From: Collinsella sp.
Lineage (GTDB): Bacteria; Actinomycetota; Coriobacteriia; Coriobacteriales; Coriobacteriaceae
DNA length: 10,772 nucleotides
Direction: 5' to 3'
Assembly: GCA_020025115.1 (NCBI GenBank)
Contig: JAHHSP010000037.1
Coordinates: 1-10,772 of the forward strand
A program made the translations under genes and the position numbers. Under the pieces are notes generated by a model that was not told where the DNA came from, searched no databases, and was given only the letters and a program-made list of their open reading frames with translations. Below, one piece after another: positions 1 to 7,700 of the stretch. Positions within the stretch are counted from its first letter, which is position 1; the number at the start of each line of letters is the position of its first letter.

Positions 1-47
1 GTTCGGAATGGGACCGGGCGTGCCCCGCACGCAATGGCCGCTGACCG
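1..47 (-). rRNA. rrf: 5S ribosomal RNA, 5' part, cut by window edge
   Basis: Read on the minus strand, this stretch gives the conserved first 40 or so bases of a bacterial 5S rRNA: a GCGG-CCATTGCG segment, then CACGCCCGGTCCCATTCCGAAC, the standard helix II/III and loop B-C region that precedes CGGAAGTTAAG in other bacteria. The rest of the gene lies left of the window. The 5' end is estimated by alignment from memory with E. coli and B. subtilis 5S and could be off by several bases (about 44 to 50). A 5S gene normally follows 23S rRNA, but here metA ends 148 bases upstream, so no 23S gene can precede it. It may be an extra solitary copy. The identity is clear from the conserved core; the exact boundary is not. 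Confidence 0.85.
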
Positions 48-73
48 GTGGGCGGGGTTGCCATATCCCACAG

Positions 74-102
74 ATTTGACTGCTCGGTCATGCTCTCTCC
101 AA
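74..102 (-). promoter_or_regulatory. Possible promoter for the solitary 5S rRNA gene
   Basis: On the minus strand, TTGGAG (102 to 97) and TCAAAT (79 to 74) are separated by 17 bases and lie about 27 bases upstream of the estimated 5S start. Three of six and four of six bases match the sigma-70-type consensus, so the match is modest. It is listed because the 5S gene has no 23S gene in front of it and would need its own promoter. It could be chance. Confidence 0.25.
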
Positions 103-112
103 AATACACGAC

Positions 113-131
113 GGCCGGCGCGAGGCCGGCC
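113..131 (-). terminator. Hairpin downstream of metA, possible terminator
   Basis: A perfect 7-bp inverted repeat, GGCCGGC (113-119) and GCCGGCC (125-131), has a 5-base loop and lies 63 bases past the metA stop codon. On the minus strand it is followed by GTCGTGTATTTT, so the T-rich run starts some bases after the stem rather than directly next to it. It could end metA transcription and separate metA from the 5S gene. The imperfect T-tract makes it weaker than the yitT terminator. Confidence 0.45.
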
Positions 132-194
132 TTCAATTGATCTCATCCAGTATACCGAGGCGTCCCGACATATGCGGCCTCGCCCGCACGACCC

Positions 195-1115
195 TTATGC
201 ACCCACGCAATTCACGTCATAGGGCGTGGTCTGGTACACGTAGTAGTTGAGCCAGTTGGTATAGAGCAGCTGACCCTGGGCGCGCCAGGAGCACAATGGC
301 TCGCGAGCGGGGTCGTCGTTGGGGAAATAGTTCACCGGCACCTCGGGATCGATTCCGGCGCGGACGTCGCGCTCGTATTCGAGGCGCAGCGTGTCGGCAT
401 CGTACTCGGGGTGGCCGAACACGAAGAACCGGCGGCTGTCCACGCTCTTCACCAGATAGAGGCCGGCCTCATCGGAGCTCGCGATGACCTCGAGCCCGGG
501 ATGTGCGCGGACGGCGGCCTCGTCCACGCCGGTATAGCGCGAATGAACGGCAAAAAAGCGATCGTCCAAACCGCGCACGAGCGGTGAACTCGGCTTTTCG
601 ATGCGGTGAGCGTACACGCCCGAGAGCTTGGCCGGCAGCGCGTGCTTGTCGATGCCGTAATGATGGAACAGGCCCGCTTGCGCGCCCCAGCAGATATGCA
701 GCGTGGAGTGCACGTTGGTGGTGGACCAGTCCATGATGTCCACCAGTTCATCCCAGTAGTCGACGTCGGAAAAATCAAGCTGCTCAACCGGGGCGCCCGT
801 GATGATGAGGCCGTCGAATCGCTCGTCGCGAACCTCGTCGAACGTGCGATAGAACTCCCGCAGGTGCTCGACGGAAACGTGCTTGGACTCATGGCTGCAC
901 GTGCGCAGCAGCTCGACCTCGACCTGCAGCGGCGTGTTCGAGAGCTTGCGCATGATCTGCGTCTCGGTGGCGATCTTGGTGGGCATGAGGTTCAAGATGA
1001 GCACGCGCAACGGTCGGATGTCCTGGTGCAGGGCTCGAAACTCGGTCATGACGAAGATGTTCTCGCCCTCGAGAGCCGCGGTGGCGGGGAGGGCGTCGGG
1101 GATGCGAATGGGCAT
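195..1115 (-). CDS. metA: Homoserine O-acetyltransferase (MetA family)
   Basis: This enzyme acylates the hydroxyl of L-homoserine, the first committed step of methionine synthesis, in the cytoplasm. The 306-residue product aligns from memory almost end to end with E. coli MetA (309 residues), starting MPIRIPDALP and ending in the conserved TNWLNYYVYQ-TPYD block. The acyl-transfer cysteine is Cys142 (ICWGAQA), with His235 and Glu237 in GHPEYDA completing the catalytic set. Residue 111 is Glu (GAPVEQLDF); in this family Glu111 goes with acetyl-CoA and Gly111 with succinyl-CoA, so acetyltransferase is the better name, although many databases call the family succinyltransferase. The frame stays open upstream to an ATG at 1196, but I chose the ATG at 1115 because it matches the family start and has AAAGGAG six bases before it. 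It appears to be a single-gene unit. Confidence 0.95.
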   Translation of the reverse strand: MPIRIPDALPATAALEGENIFVMTEFRALHQDIRPLRVLILNLMPTKIATETQIMRKLSNTPLQVEVELLRTCSHESKHVSVEHLREFYRTFDEVRDERFDGLIITGAPVEQLDFSDVDYWDELVDIMDWSTTNVHSTLHICWGAQAGLFHHYGIDKHALPAKLSGVYAHRIEKPSSPLVRGLDDRFFAVHSRYTGVDEAAVRAHPGLEVIASSDEAGLYLVKSVDSRRFFVFGHPEYDADTLRLEYERDVRAGIDPEVPVNYFPNDDPAREPLCSWRAQGQLLYTNWLNYYVYQTTPYDVNCVGA

Positions 1116-1141
1116 AGGAATCTCCTTTATCGCGGTCATCC

Positions 1142-1160
1142 CATGGTACGACAAACCATG
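1142..1160. promoter_or_regulatory. Inverted repeat in the metA leader, possible operator
   Basis: CATGGT (1142-1147) and ACCATG (1155-1160) form perfect 6-base arms around a 7-base spacer, 27 to 45 bases upstream of the metA start. The size and symmetry suit a dimeric repressor site, and the place would suit control of metA. No clear -10/-35 pair was found around it, and I do not recognise the motif as that of a known methionine regulator. It is inference from symmetry and position only. Confidence 0.25.
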
Positions 1161-1201
1161 CCCGCGCGACGAGGGCATCATGGCGGGGATGGGCATGCTC
1201 C

Positions 1202-1414
1202 GAAAGCTCCGGCCGCGGCGAGAACTACGATCCCGATAAACTAGAGCTGCTCGAGACGACCGACATAGCCCTCCTTCGATCCTCGCACATCAACTCTGCC
1301 GTCAAAGACGGACTGACGGTGCCATTCGAATATACCGAGACCTACTACGACAGCAACATGTTCTCCTTCACGGCCCAAAATCCCCAAGCAACCGCTACGC
1401 CCCAATGGCAATGA
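1202..1414 (+). pseudogene. Headless 3' remnant of an unidentified gene
   Basis: The frame ending at the TGA at 1412-1414 is open back to 1118. It translates to a protein-like sequence from about 1202: ESSGRGENYDPDKLELLE, then DIALLRSSHINSAVKDG, then TVPFEYTETYYDSNMFSF, ending PQATATPQWQ. About 70% of its third codon positions are G or C, as expected for coding sequence but apparently lower than in the neighbours. There is no ATG, GTG or TTG in frame before a GTG at 1319, so no full gene is present. The left part of the open frame runs into the metA leader. I read it as the C-terminal end of a gene whose front was lost by deletion or rearrangement next to metA. I do not recognise the family. 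A chance open frame is the alternative. Confidence 0.35.
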
Positions 1415-1456
1415 CGGAAAACGCGCCTCGTTTGCCTCCGCAGTTCGGACGGCCCC

Positions 1457-3406
1457 CTATCGAGCCCCCGCCTCGTAGTCGGCGATGACCGCGAGAAACG
1501 CCGCTCCGTATGCATCGGCTTTCTTCTCGCCTATACCGCTCACCTCGAGCAGCCCCTCACGCGTGGAGGGGCGCTTGCGGCACATGCCACGCAAGGTCGC
1601 ATCCGAGCAGATGATATACGCGGGGACCTGATGCTCCTCCGCGAGCTCCCGGCGCAGATCCCGTAACTCCTCGAACAGCTCCGCGTCATCTCCCACGCGC
1701 GGACGCGCATCCAACGCGGCCTCCTCGCGCACCAGGTCGACCGCGCGCCGCGCCCGAGAGGCCGAACGGCTCTTCGACGCACGTTTCTTCACGGTGAAAG
1801 CAAACTCGTCCGACTTGTACGGGTCCAGGGCCTCGTCCGCACGTGGGCCGAGCCCCACCACGGGGAAACGCCCTTGCGACTGTGCCAGATACCCCCGGCC
1901 CACCAGCTGGTCCAAGACCTCCTTGACGCGCTTGAGGGGGACCGAGGACGCCGATCCGTACCCCGGTGCGCCGGACAGGCCGAATTGGCGCACTTTCTCG
2001 GTATTCGCCCCATGCAGCGCATCGGCGACGAGCGCCTTGCCAAACCGCCCGCCCGTGGCGGCGACCAGATGCAGGGCCGAGGATGCCACAGCCGTCACAT
2101 CCTCCACCTCGTAGCGTGTCAGGCAGTTTGAGCAGTTGCCGCAGCCCTCCCCCGTCGCCGATCCGGAGGACTCGATCCCGAGCATCCCCTCATCCCCGAA
2201 GTAGCGCAGGATGTAGGCACGCAGGCAACCTGTCGTCTGGCAATAGCCCTCCATCTGCGCGAGCAGGCGATACCGGTTCTGGCGGGCAAAGGCGCGCTCC
2301 TCCGGGTTCAGCGCGTCCTCGGGCACGTCCTTCTCGATGAAAAAACGGCGCAAGCTGAAATCGTGGCCATTCCACAGCAGATGGCACGCAGCCGGGTCCC
2401 CGTCGCGTCCGGCTCGTCCTGCCTCCTGGTAGTAGGCCTCTATGCTCTCCGGAACGTTGTTGTGGATCACATAGCGCACGTTCGGCTTGTCGATGCCCAT
2501 GCCGAACGCGTTCGTCGCCACCATGAGCGGCGCGGCGTCGGCGATGAACGCGGACTGCTCGGCGGCGCGATCCTGCTGGCACATGCCCGCGTGATACCGC
2601 GCGACGCGGATCTTCTGCGGACCCAAGACGCGCCCCAACTCGTCGGCGAGCTCGTCCACCGCCTTGCGCGTGGCGCAATACACGATTCCGCTCTCGTCCT
2701 TATGGGCGAGGGCATAGTCCCGAATCCACGACGACTTGGCCTTGTCGCCCATCTCCTCGACGTTGAACGAGAGGTTGGCGCGGTCAAAGCCCGTCACCAC
2801 CGATCGAGGCGACCGCAGACGCAGCATTTCCGCAATGTCCTCCCGCACGCGGCCCGTGGCCGTCGCCGTGAACGCCGCCACCACCGGGCGTTGCGGCAGG
2901 TCGTCGATAAAATCGGCGATACCCAGGTAGGACGGGCGGAAATCCTGTCCCCATTGGGAGACGCAGTGCGCTTCGTCCACCGCGATCAAGGGCAGGCCGA
3001 GCCCATCGGGACCCGCCAAGCTCCGCGCGAACTCGATGAATCGAGGATCGGACAGGCGCTCGGGCGCCACGTACATGATCTGGTACCAGCCCTCCAGGGC
3101 CCGCTTGAGCACCGTGTTCTGCTGAGCGGGCGTGAGCGACGAGTTGAGATAGCTCGGCCGGGCGCCGATCTCCTTGAGTGCGCGGACCTGGTCCCCCATG
3201 AGCGAGACGAGCGGCGAGATCACCAAGGTGAGGCCCCGGAGCATGAGGGCCGGCACCTGATAGCAGATGGATTTTCCCGCACCCGTGGGCATGACCCCCA
3301 ACGCGTCCTCGCCGGAGAGGACGGCAGAAACCATCCGCTCCTGGCCGGGGCGGAACGAATCATATCCAAAGTACTGTTTGAGTGTCTGCCGCGCCCCGTC
3401 TATCAC
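1457..3406 (-). CDS. recQ: ATP-dependent DNA helicase RecQ
   Basis: A superfamily 2 helicase that unwinds DNA 3' to 5' in recombination and stalled-fork repair. The 649-residue product shows Walker A MPTGAGKS (39-46), the DEAH box (144-147), the RecQ-specific aromatic loop QWGQDFRP (151-158) and motif VI QEAGRAGRDG (327-336). The zinc site has Cys394 and a C-x2-C-x2-C set (422, 425, 428), followed by the winged-helix region. A basic linker (about 540-555) leads to a C-terminal HRDC domain (about 573-645, with VSGIGEKKADAYG). The spacer between Cys394 and the Cys triplet is about 11 residues longer than in E. coli RecQ. The frame is open upstream to an ATG at 3580, but the N-terminal extension has no family character. 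I chose GTG at 3406 because AAAGG lies seven bases before it and the product then starts where E. coli homology begins. ATG at 3427 (656 residues) is the main alternative and has no SD. Confidence 0.95.
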   Translation of the reverse strand: MIDGARQTLKQYFGYDSFRPGQERMVSAVLSGEDALGVMPTGAGKSICYQVPALMLRGLTLVISPLVSLMGDQVRALKEIGARPSYLNSSLTPAQQNTVLKRALEGWYQIMYVAPERLSDPRFIEFARSLAGPDGLGLPLIAVDEAHCVSQWGQDFRPSYLGIADFIDDLPQRPVVAAFTATATGRVREDIAEMLRLRSPRSVVTGFDRANLSFNVEEMGDKAKSSWIRDYALAHKDESGIVYCATRKAVDELADELGRVLGPQKIRVARYHAGMCQQDRAAEQSAFIADAAPLMVATNAFGMGIDKPNVRYVIHNNVPESIEAYYQEAGRAGRDGDPAACHLLWNGHDFSLRRFFIEKDVPEDALNPEERAFARQNRYRLLAQMEGYCQTTGCLRAYILRYFGDEGMLGIESSGSATGEGCGNCSNCLTRYEVEDVTAVASSALHLVAATGGRFGKALVADALHGANTEKVRQFGLSGAPGYGSASSVPLKRVKEVLDQLVGRGYLAQSQGRFPVVGLGPRADEALDPYKSDEFAFTVKKRASKSRSASRARRAVDLVREEAALDARPRVGDDAELFEELRDLRRELAEEHQVPAYIICSDATLRGMCRKRPSTREGLLEVSGIGEKKADAYGAAFLAVIADYEAGAR

Positions 3407-3413
3407 ACGCCCG

Positions 3414-3423
3414 CCTTTCCCTC
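3414..3423 (-). promoter_or_regulatory. Ribosome binding site that decides the recQ start
   Basis: On the minus strand the purine-rich GAGGGAAAGG sits seven bases before the GTG at 3406. It falls inside what would be codons 2 to 5 of the alternative ATG start at 3427, and that ATG has no SD of its own. A possible -10 hexamer TATCAT (3444 to 3439, minus) would put the transcript start near 3432, almost on top of the ATG, which also favours the GTG. No matching -35 is visible, so the promoter part is weak. Confidence 0.45.
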
Positions 3424-3563
3424 TCATCGTGCATACCGATGATAGCCGTTCATCCCGGCCAAGTGACGCCGGCCGCCGACGGACCGACCAGCCACAAGGG
3501 AGCACGGGGATCGACGGGTGCGGGCGATGCGCCGCCATGTCCTCGCCGCGGTCGCGCAGCATG

Positions 3564-3571
3564 ATACAATC
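3564..3571 (+). promoter_or_regulatory. Extended -10 promoter of yitT
   Basis: TACAAT at 3566-3571 matches five of six -10 consensus bases. It is preceded by TGA, giving the TGn extended -10 form that can work without a good -35; no clear -35 is seen 17 bases upstream. A start near 3578 would give a short AT-rich leader of about 35 bases before the yitT GTG. The local drop in GC supports it. The 206-base gap between recQ and yitT holds nothing else I can name. Confidence 0.45.
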
Positions 3572-3612
3572 GGCCCACACTTTTATTCAATTCCCACCTG
3601 TAAGGAGCGGCT

Positions 3613-4620
3613 GTGGCAAACACCGTCGACGCACTCACCGACCGCGCGCTCGAACTTGCGCGCCTCACGATCGTCCGCCGCATTATCACCGCGGTCGCCG
3701 TCACGGTCTCCGCACTCATCCAGACATTCCTCATCCAGGCATTCGTCCAACCTGCCGACCTGCTCCCGAGCGGCTTCACGGGCGTGGCCGTCCTCGTCGA
3801 CCGCATCACCGCGCTCGGCGGCGTGCGCATCGACACCTCGCTCGGCATGCTCGCGCTCAACATCCCCGTCGCCGCCATGTGCTGGAGCGGCATCAGCCGC
3901 CGCTTCGTGCTGTTCTCCATGGCACAGGTCGCCCTGTCCTCGCTGTTCCTGAACGTCTTCGACTTCGCGCCGTTTTTGGGCGACAAGATCATGCTCATCA
4001 TCTTCGGCGGCGTGGTCTCGGGCCTATCCATCGCCATCGCCCTCAAGGCCGGTGCCTCCACAGGCGGCACCGACTTCATCGCCCTGTGGGTTTCCAATCA
4101 CACGGGCAAGACCATCTGGGGGGTCATCTTCGCGTTCAATTGCCTCATCCTGGTCATCTTCGGCCAGATGTTCGGCTGGGACAACGCCGCGTACTCCATC
4201 GTGTTTCAGTTCATCTCGACCAAGACGATCGACAGCTTCTACCGGCGTTACGACCGCGTGACGCTGCAGATCACGACGCGTTTGGCGGATGAGGTCATGA
4301 CCGCCTACGTCAACCACTTCCAGCATGGCATCAGCTGCGCCGAAGTCGTCGGCGGATACAGTCGAGACAGGATGTATCTGCTGCACACCGTCGTATCGAC
4401 CTACGAGAGCCAGGACATCATCAAGCTCGTGTGCGACATCGACCCCGGAGCCGTGATCAATGTGTTCCATACGCTCAACTTCGTGGGCGGATGGTGGGGC
4501 GGCCACGTGGACGAACCCCTGCCGACCGCGGTGCCCGACCCGGACAAGCCCGCCCGCCTGCTCTCCAAGCAGGCCCGCCGCCACGAGCAATCCGGCTTGC
4601 AGCAAGACGATGGCCGCTAG
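3613..4620 (+). CDS. YitT family membrane protein (DUF2179 C-terminal domain)
   Basis: A polytopic membrane protein of 335 residues. Hydrophobic segments lie at about 22-45, 55-68, 76-92, 98-117, 126-145 and 168-187, matching the YitT_membrane region. The family signature GASTGGTD is at 147-154. A soluble C-terminal part (about 215-297), including TTRLADEVMTAYV and a final GGWWGG, matches the DUF2179 domain, which resembles small-molecule-binding folds. The molecular role of YitT proteins is not established; transport is often suggested. The GTG start is supported by TAAGGAG at 3601-3607, five bases upstream. The gene is divergent from recQ, has its own promoter and ends at a strong terminator, so it is a single-gene unit. 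The charged tail after 300 is variable and has no recognisable motif. Confidence 0.9.
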   Translation: MANTVDALTDRALELARLTIVRRIITAVAVTVSALIQTFLIQAFVQPADLLPSGFTGVAVLVDRITALGGVRIDTSLGMLALNIPVAAMCWSGISRRFVLFSMAQVALSSLFLNVFDFAPFLGDKIMLIIFGGVVSGLSIAIALKAGASTGGTDFIALWVSNHTGKTIWGVIFAFNCLILVIFGQMFGWDNAAYSIVFQFISTKTIDSFYRRYDRVTLQITTRLADEVMTAYVNHFQHGISCAEVVGGYSRDRMYLLHTVVSTYESQDIIKLVCDIDPGAVINVFHTLNFVGGWWGGHVDEPLPTAVPDPDKPARLLSKQARRHEQSGLQQDDGR

Positions 4621-4667
4621 CGGCACATCGCCTCGCGAAAAGCCGATGCGAATTTGACGCAACGCGA

Positions 4668-4717
4668 GGGCCGCCCCCGGCGATGGAAGCACGACCATCG
4701 CCGGGGGCGGCCCTTTT
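4668..4717 (+). terminator. Strong intrinsic terminator of yitT
   Basis: A perfect 19-bp inverted repeat (4668-4686 and 4695-4713), very GC-rich, has an 8-base loop and is followed directly by TTTT (4714-4717) on the plus strand. It starts 47 bases after the yitT stop. mfd ends convergently at 4758. On the minus strand the same stem is not followed by a T run, so termination of mfd here would be less efficient, although the stem may still act from that side. Confidence 0.92.
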
Positions 4718-4757
4718 GAGCATGGCTCGATCTGGGCCCGTCCCCCAAATGAGACGC

Positions 4758-7700
4758 TTAATCGTCGTCGCCGGAGGGACCGAGCTGGGAGAGGATATCC
4801 AGCGCCGCCTGAACGGGACCGACGCCACCGTTGGAAACGTCTGCGTTGATACCGCGCCCGATGCCGCTGCCGTTGCCCGCCCCGACCTTGTACGGAACCG
4901 TGAACTTGCGCGTCTTGGGAAACGCGACGGCGCCCAACTTGGTACGCAGCTCGAACGCGACCTCCTTGGGCACGTCGACACCCTGGTACGTGAGCTTGCC
5001 CGCAACGAGCGAGATGCCCTCGAGCCCGAGCCTGTCGGCGCGGATACGGATGCGCGCGCGGTCGAACAGGTTCCGTGCGGCCTCGGGCAGGGCCCCGAAC
5101 GCCTCCTCGCACTCCTGCTGCAACGCATCCACCTGGTCAAGCATGTCGGCGGCCGCGAGCTTTCGATACACCAGCACACGGCGGTCAACCGCCGGAACGT
5201 ACTCCTCCGCCAGGAAGAAGTCGGCGGGCAGGTTGATGGCGACACCCGCCTGCTCCACCTCGGCATCGCCCTCGCCGCGCGCCTCAGCCACGGCCTGTCC
5301 GAGCATCTGCGTGAACAGGTCGAAGCCCACGCTCGAAAGATTGCCGTGCTGCTCGGCGCCGACGAGCGAGCCCGCGCCGCGAATCTCCAGGTCGCGCATG
5401 GCGATGCGCATGCCGCTGCCCAGGTCCTGGAACTCGGAGAGGGCGGTGAGGCGCGCCGTTGCCTCCTCGGTGAGCGGCAACTCGCCCGGAAACATGAAGT
5501 ACGCGTACGCCTGCGTTGCCGAACGGCCAACGCGGCCTTTGAGCTGATAGAGCTGGGCCAAGCCCAAGCGCTGCGAATCCTCGATGATGAGCGTGTTCGC
5601 ACTTGAGTTGTCGATGCCGCTCTCCACGATAGTGGTGGCGATGAGCACGTCGATCTTTTTAGTGGCGAACTGCACCATCACATCCTCGACCTCACGAGGG
5701 CTCATCTTGCCGTGCGCCACCCCGATGCGCGCCTCGGGCGCCGCCTCGAGCACGCGCTCCACGGCGTCGTCGATGGTCTTCACGCGGTTTGACACGTAGT
5801 AGATCTGGCCGCCGCGCCCGATCTCCAAACGGATGGCCGCGCTCACCACATCCGGGTCGTACTCTCCCACATGCACCGCGACCGGGCGACGCCCGGTGGG
5901 CGGCGTGGTGATGAGGCTCATGTCGCGCACCCCGCTCATGGCCATCTGCATGGTGCGCGGGATGGGCGTCGCGGAAAGCGTGAGCACATCGATCTGCTCT
6001 CGCATGTTCTTGAGCTGCTCCTTGTGCTGGACGCCAAAGCGCTGCTCCTCGTCGATGATGACCAAACCGAGCTCATGCGGATTCACATCGGCTGAGAGCA
6101 GGCGATGCGTGCCGATAAGCACGTCGACCTTCCCCTCCGCGAACGCGGCCAGCGCACGTCGCTGTTGCGCGAGCGTGCGGAAACGCGAGAGCACCTCGAC
6201 CTCCACGCCAAAGGGCGCAAAGCGCTCGAAGAACGTCTCGTAATGCTGCTGGGCGAGGATCGTCGTGGGGCACAAGACCATGACCTGGCGCCCACCGTCG
6301 ACGCACTTGAATGCGGCGCGCAGGGCGACTTCGGTCTTTCCAAAGCCCACGTCGCCGCAAAGCAGGCGGTCCATGGGCTTGACCGATTCCATGTCGGATT
6401 TGATGTCGGCGATGGCATCGAGCTGGTCGCGCGTCTCGTCGTACGGGAAGCTCTCCTCCATCTCGATTTGACTGGCGCTGTCCGGTCCAAAGGCAAAGCC
6501 CGTGATGGAGCTGCGTCGGGTGTACAAATCGACCAAGTCGAACGCCAGCTTCTTGGCGCTCTTGCGGGCCTTGGTGGTGGCACGGCTCCAATCGGCGGTG
6601 TTGAGACGCGTGAGACGCGGATTGTCGCCGTCGGGACCAACGTAGCGCGTGATGCGATCGACCTGCTCGAGCGGCACGTACAGCTTGTCGCCGCCCGCAT
6701 ACTCCAGCATGAAGTAATCGCGCTCCTTGCCGCCCACCTCCTGACGAACGATCTCGGAGAACAATGCGATGCCATGTGTGGCGTGAACCACGTAATCACC
6801 CGGTTTGAACGGGAACGTCACCTCGGTGATGTCCACACGGCGGCGTGAACGGCCGCGCTTGCCGTTCATGCGCGAATTGAGGTCGGCCAAGCTGAACACG
6901 GCCAAATGCGCCGAAGGCACCACCACGCCGGAAGGAATGGGGATATCGACGAAGGTCACGCGGCCGCGCGTGATGGTGGGCACGGCGACGGCGCCCTCCT
7001 CGAGGCCGCGCGCGTTGAGCGCATCGACATCGCGCTTGAGCAGGGAGACGGTCACGTCGGACCCCACACGGCCCGCGTTTTCCGGAGCCACCTGCAGCGA
7101 TTCCTCAAACGGGATGGAGCTATCGGTGAACGAGAGCTCCATCGACTCGCGCGCGCCGCGATCGGGAATGGCGAACACGCAGGCATAGCGGTTGTTCACC
7201 ACTTCCTGGATACGGCTGACAAATCGATTGTCCGAGCCCGCCAATGCCGGCTGCTCGATCTTGAGTTCGGCTGTGACTTGGCCGCCGGCGCGGATGAGGC
7301 TCACGTAATTCAGGCGCTGCTGCCGCCCGAAATCAAGTTCCTGGGGACGAACGTAAAGGCCGTCCAGCCGCGTGACCTTAGCATCGGCGGCGCGACGTTC
7401 GAGGTCCTCGTACGCCCTCGAGCAGTCATCGAACAGGGAACGCGGCTCGGAGAGAATCACGAGCGCATCGCGATGCACGTGCGCGAGCGGGCTCACCGTG
7501 CCGCCGTACATGAGCGGCAAAAACCGCTCGAGCTCGGGCGTGACCACGCGCGCCTGCACGAGCTCGAGCAACGCCGCGAGCTCCGTGTCGTTCTGCGCGG
7601 GAAGGTAAAGCGCCTCCGAGATGCGCCTCACCGCATCCTCGGTGAGCGCGAGCTCGCGGACGGGGCTTATCTCGACCGACTCCTCATCGCCAATCGTCTG

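Noticed and set aside
34..222. Plus-strand open frame of 62 codons at the left edge
   Set aside because: It starts within the 5S rRNA gene, runs over the metA terminator hairpin and into the end of metA, with no SD or protein-like character.
1116..1196. Longer metA start at 1196 adding 27 residues
   Set aside because: The extra residues have no counterpart in MetA proteins, and the internal ATG at 1115 has a near-perfect SD at ideal spacing.
1415..1456. Possible terminator after recQ (AAACG-CGTTT stem near 1418-1432)
   Set aside because: The stem is only about 5 bp with a short T run, too weak to call.
2363..3442. Plus-strand open frame of 359 codons opposite recQ
   Set aside because: Shadow of recQ; the helicase motifs on the minus strand explain the region.
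3455..3475. CCGGC-8-GCCGG inverted repeat between recQ and yitT
   Set aside because: Short GC-only palindromes are expected by chance at this base composition, and it does not line up with a clear promoter.
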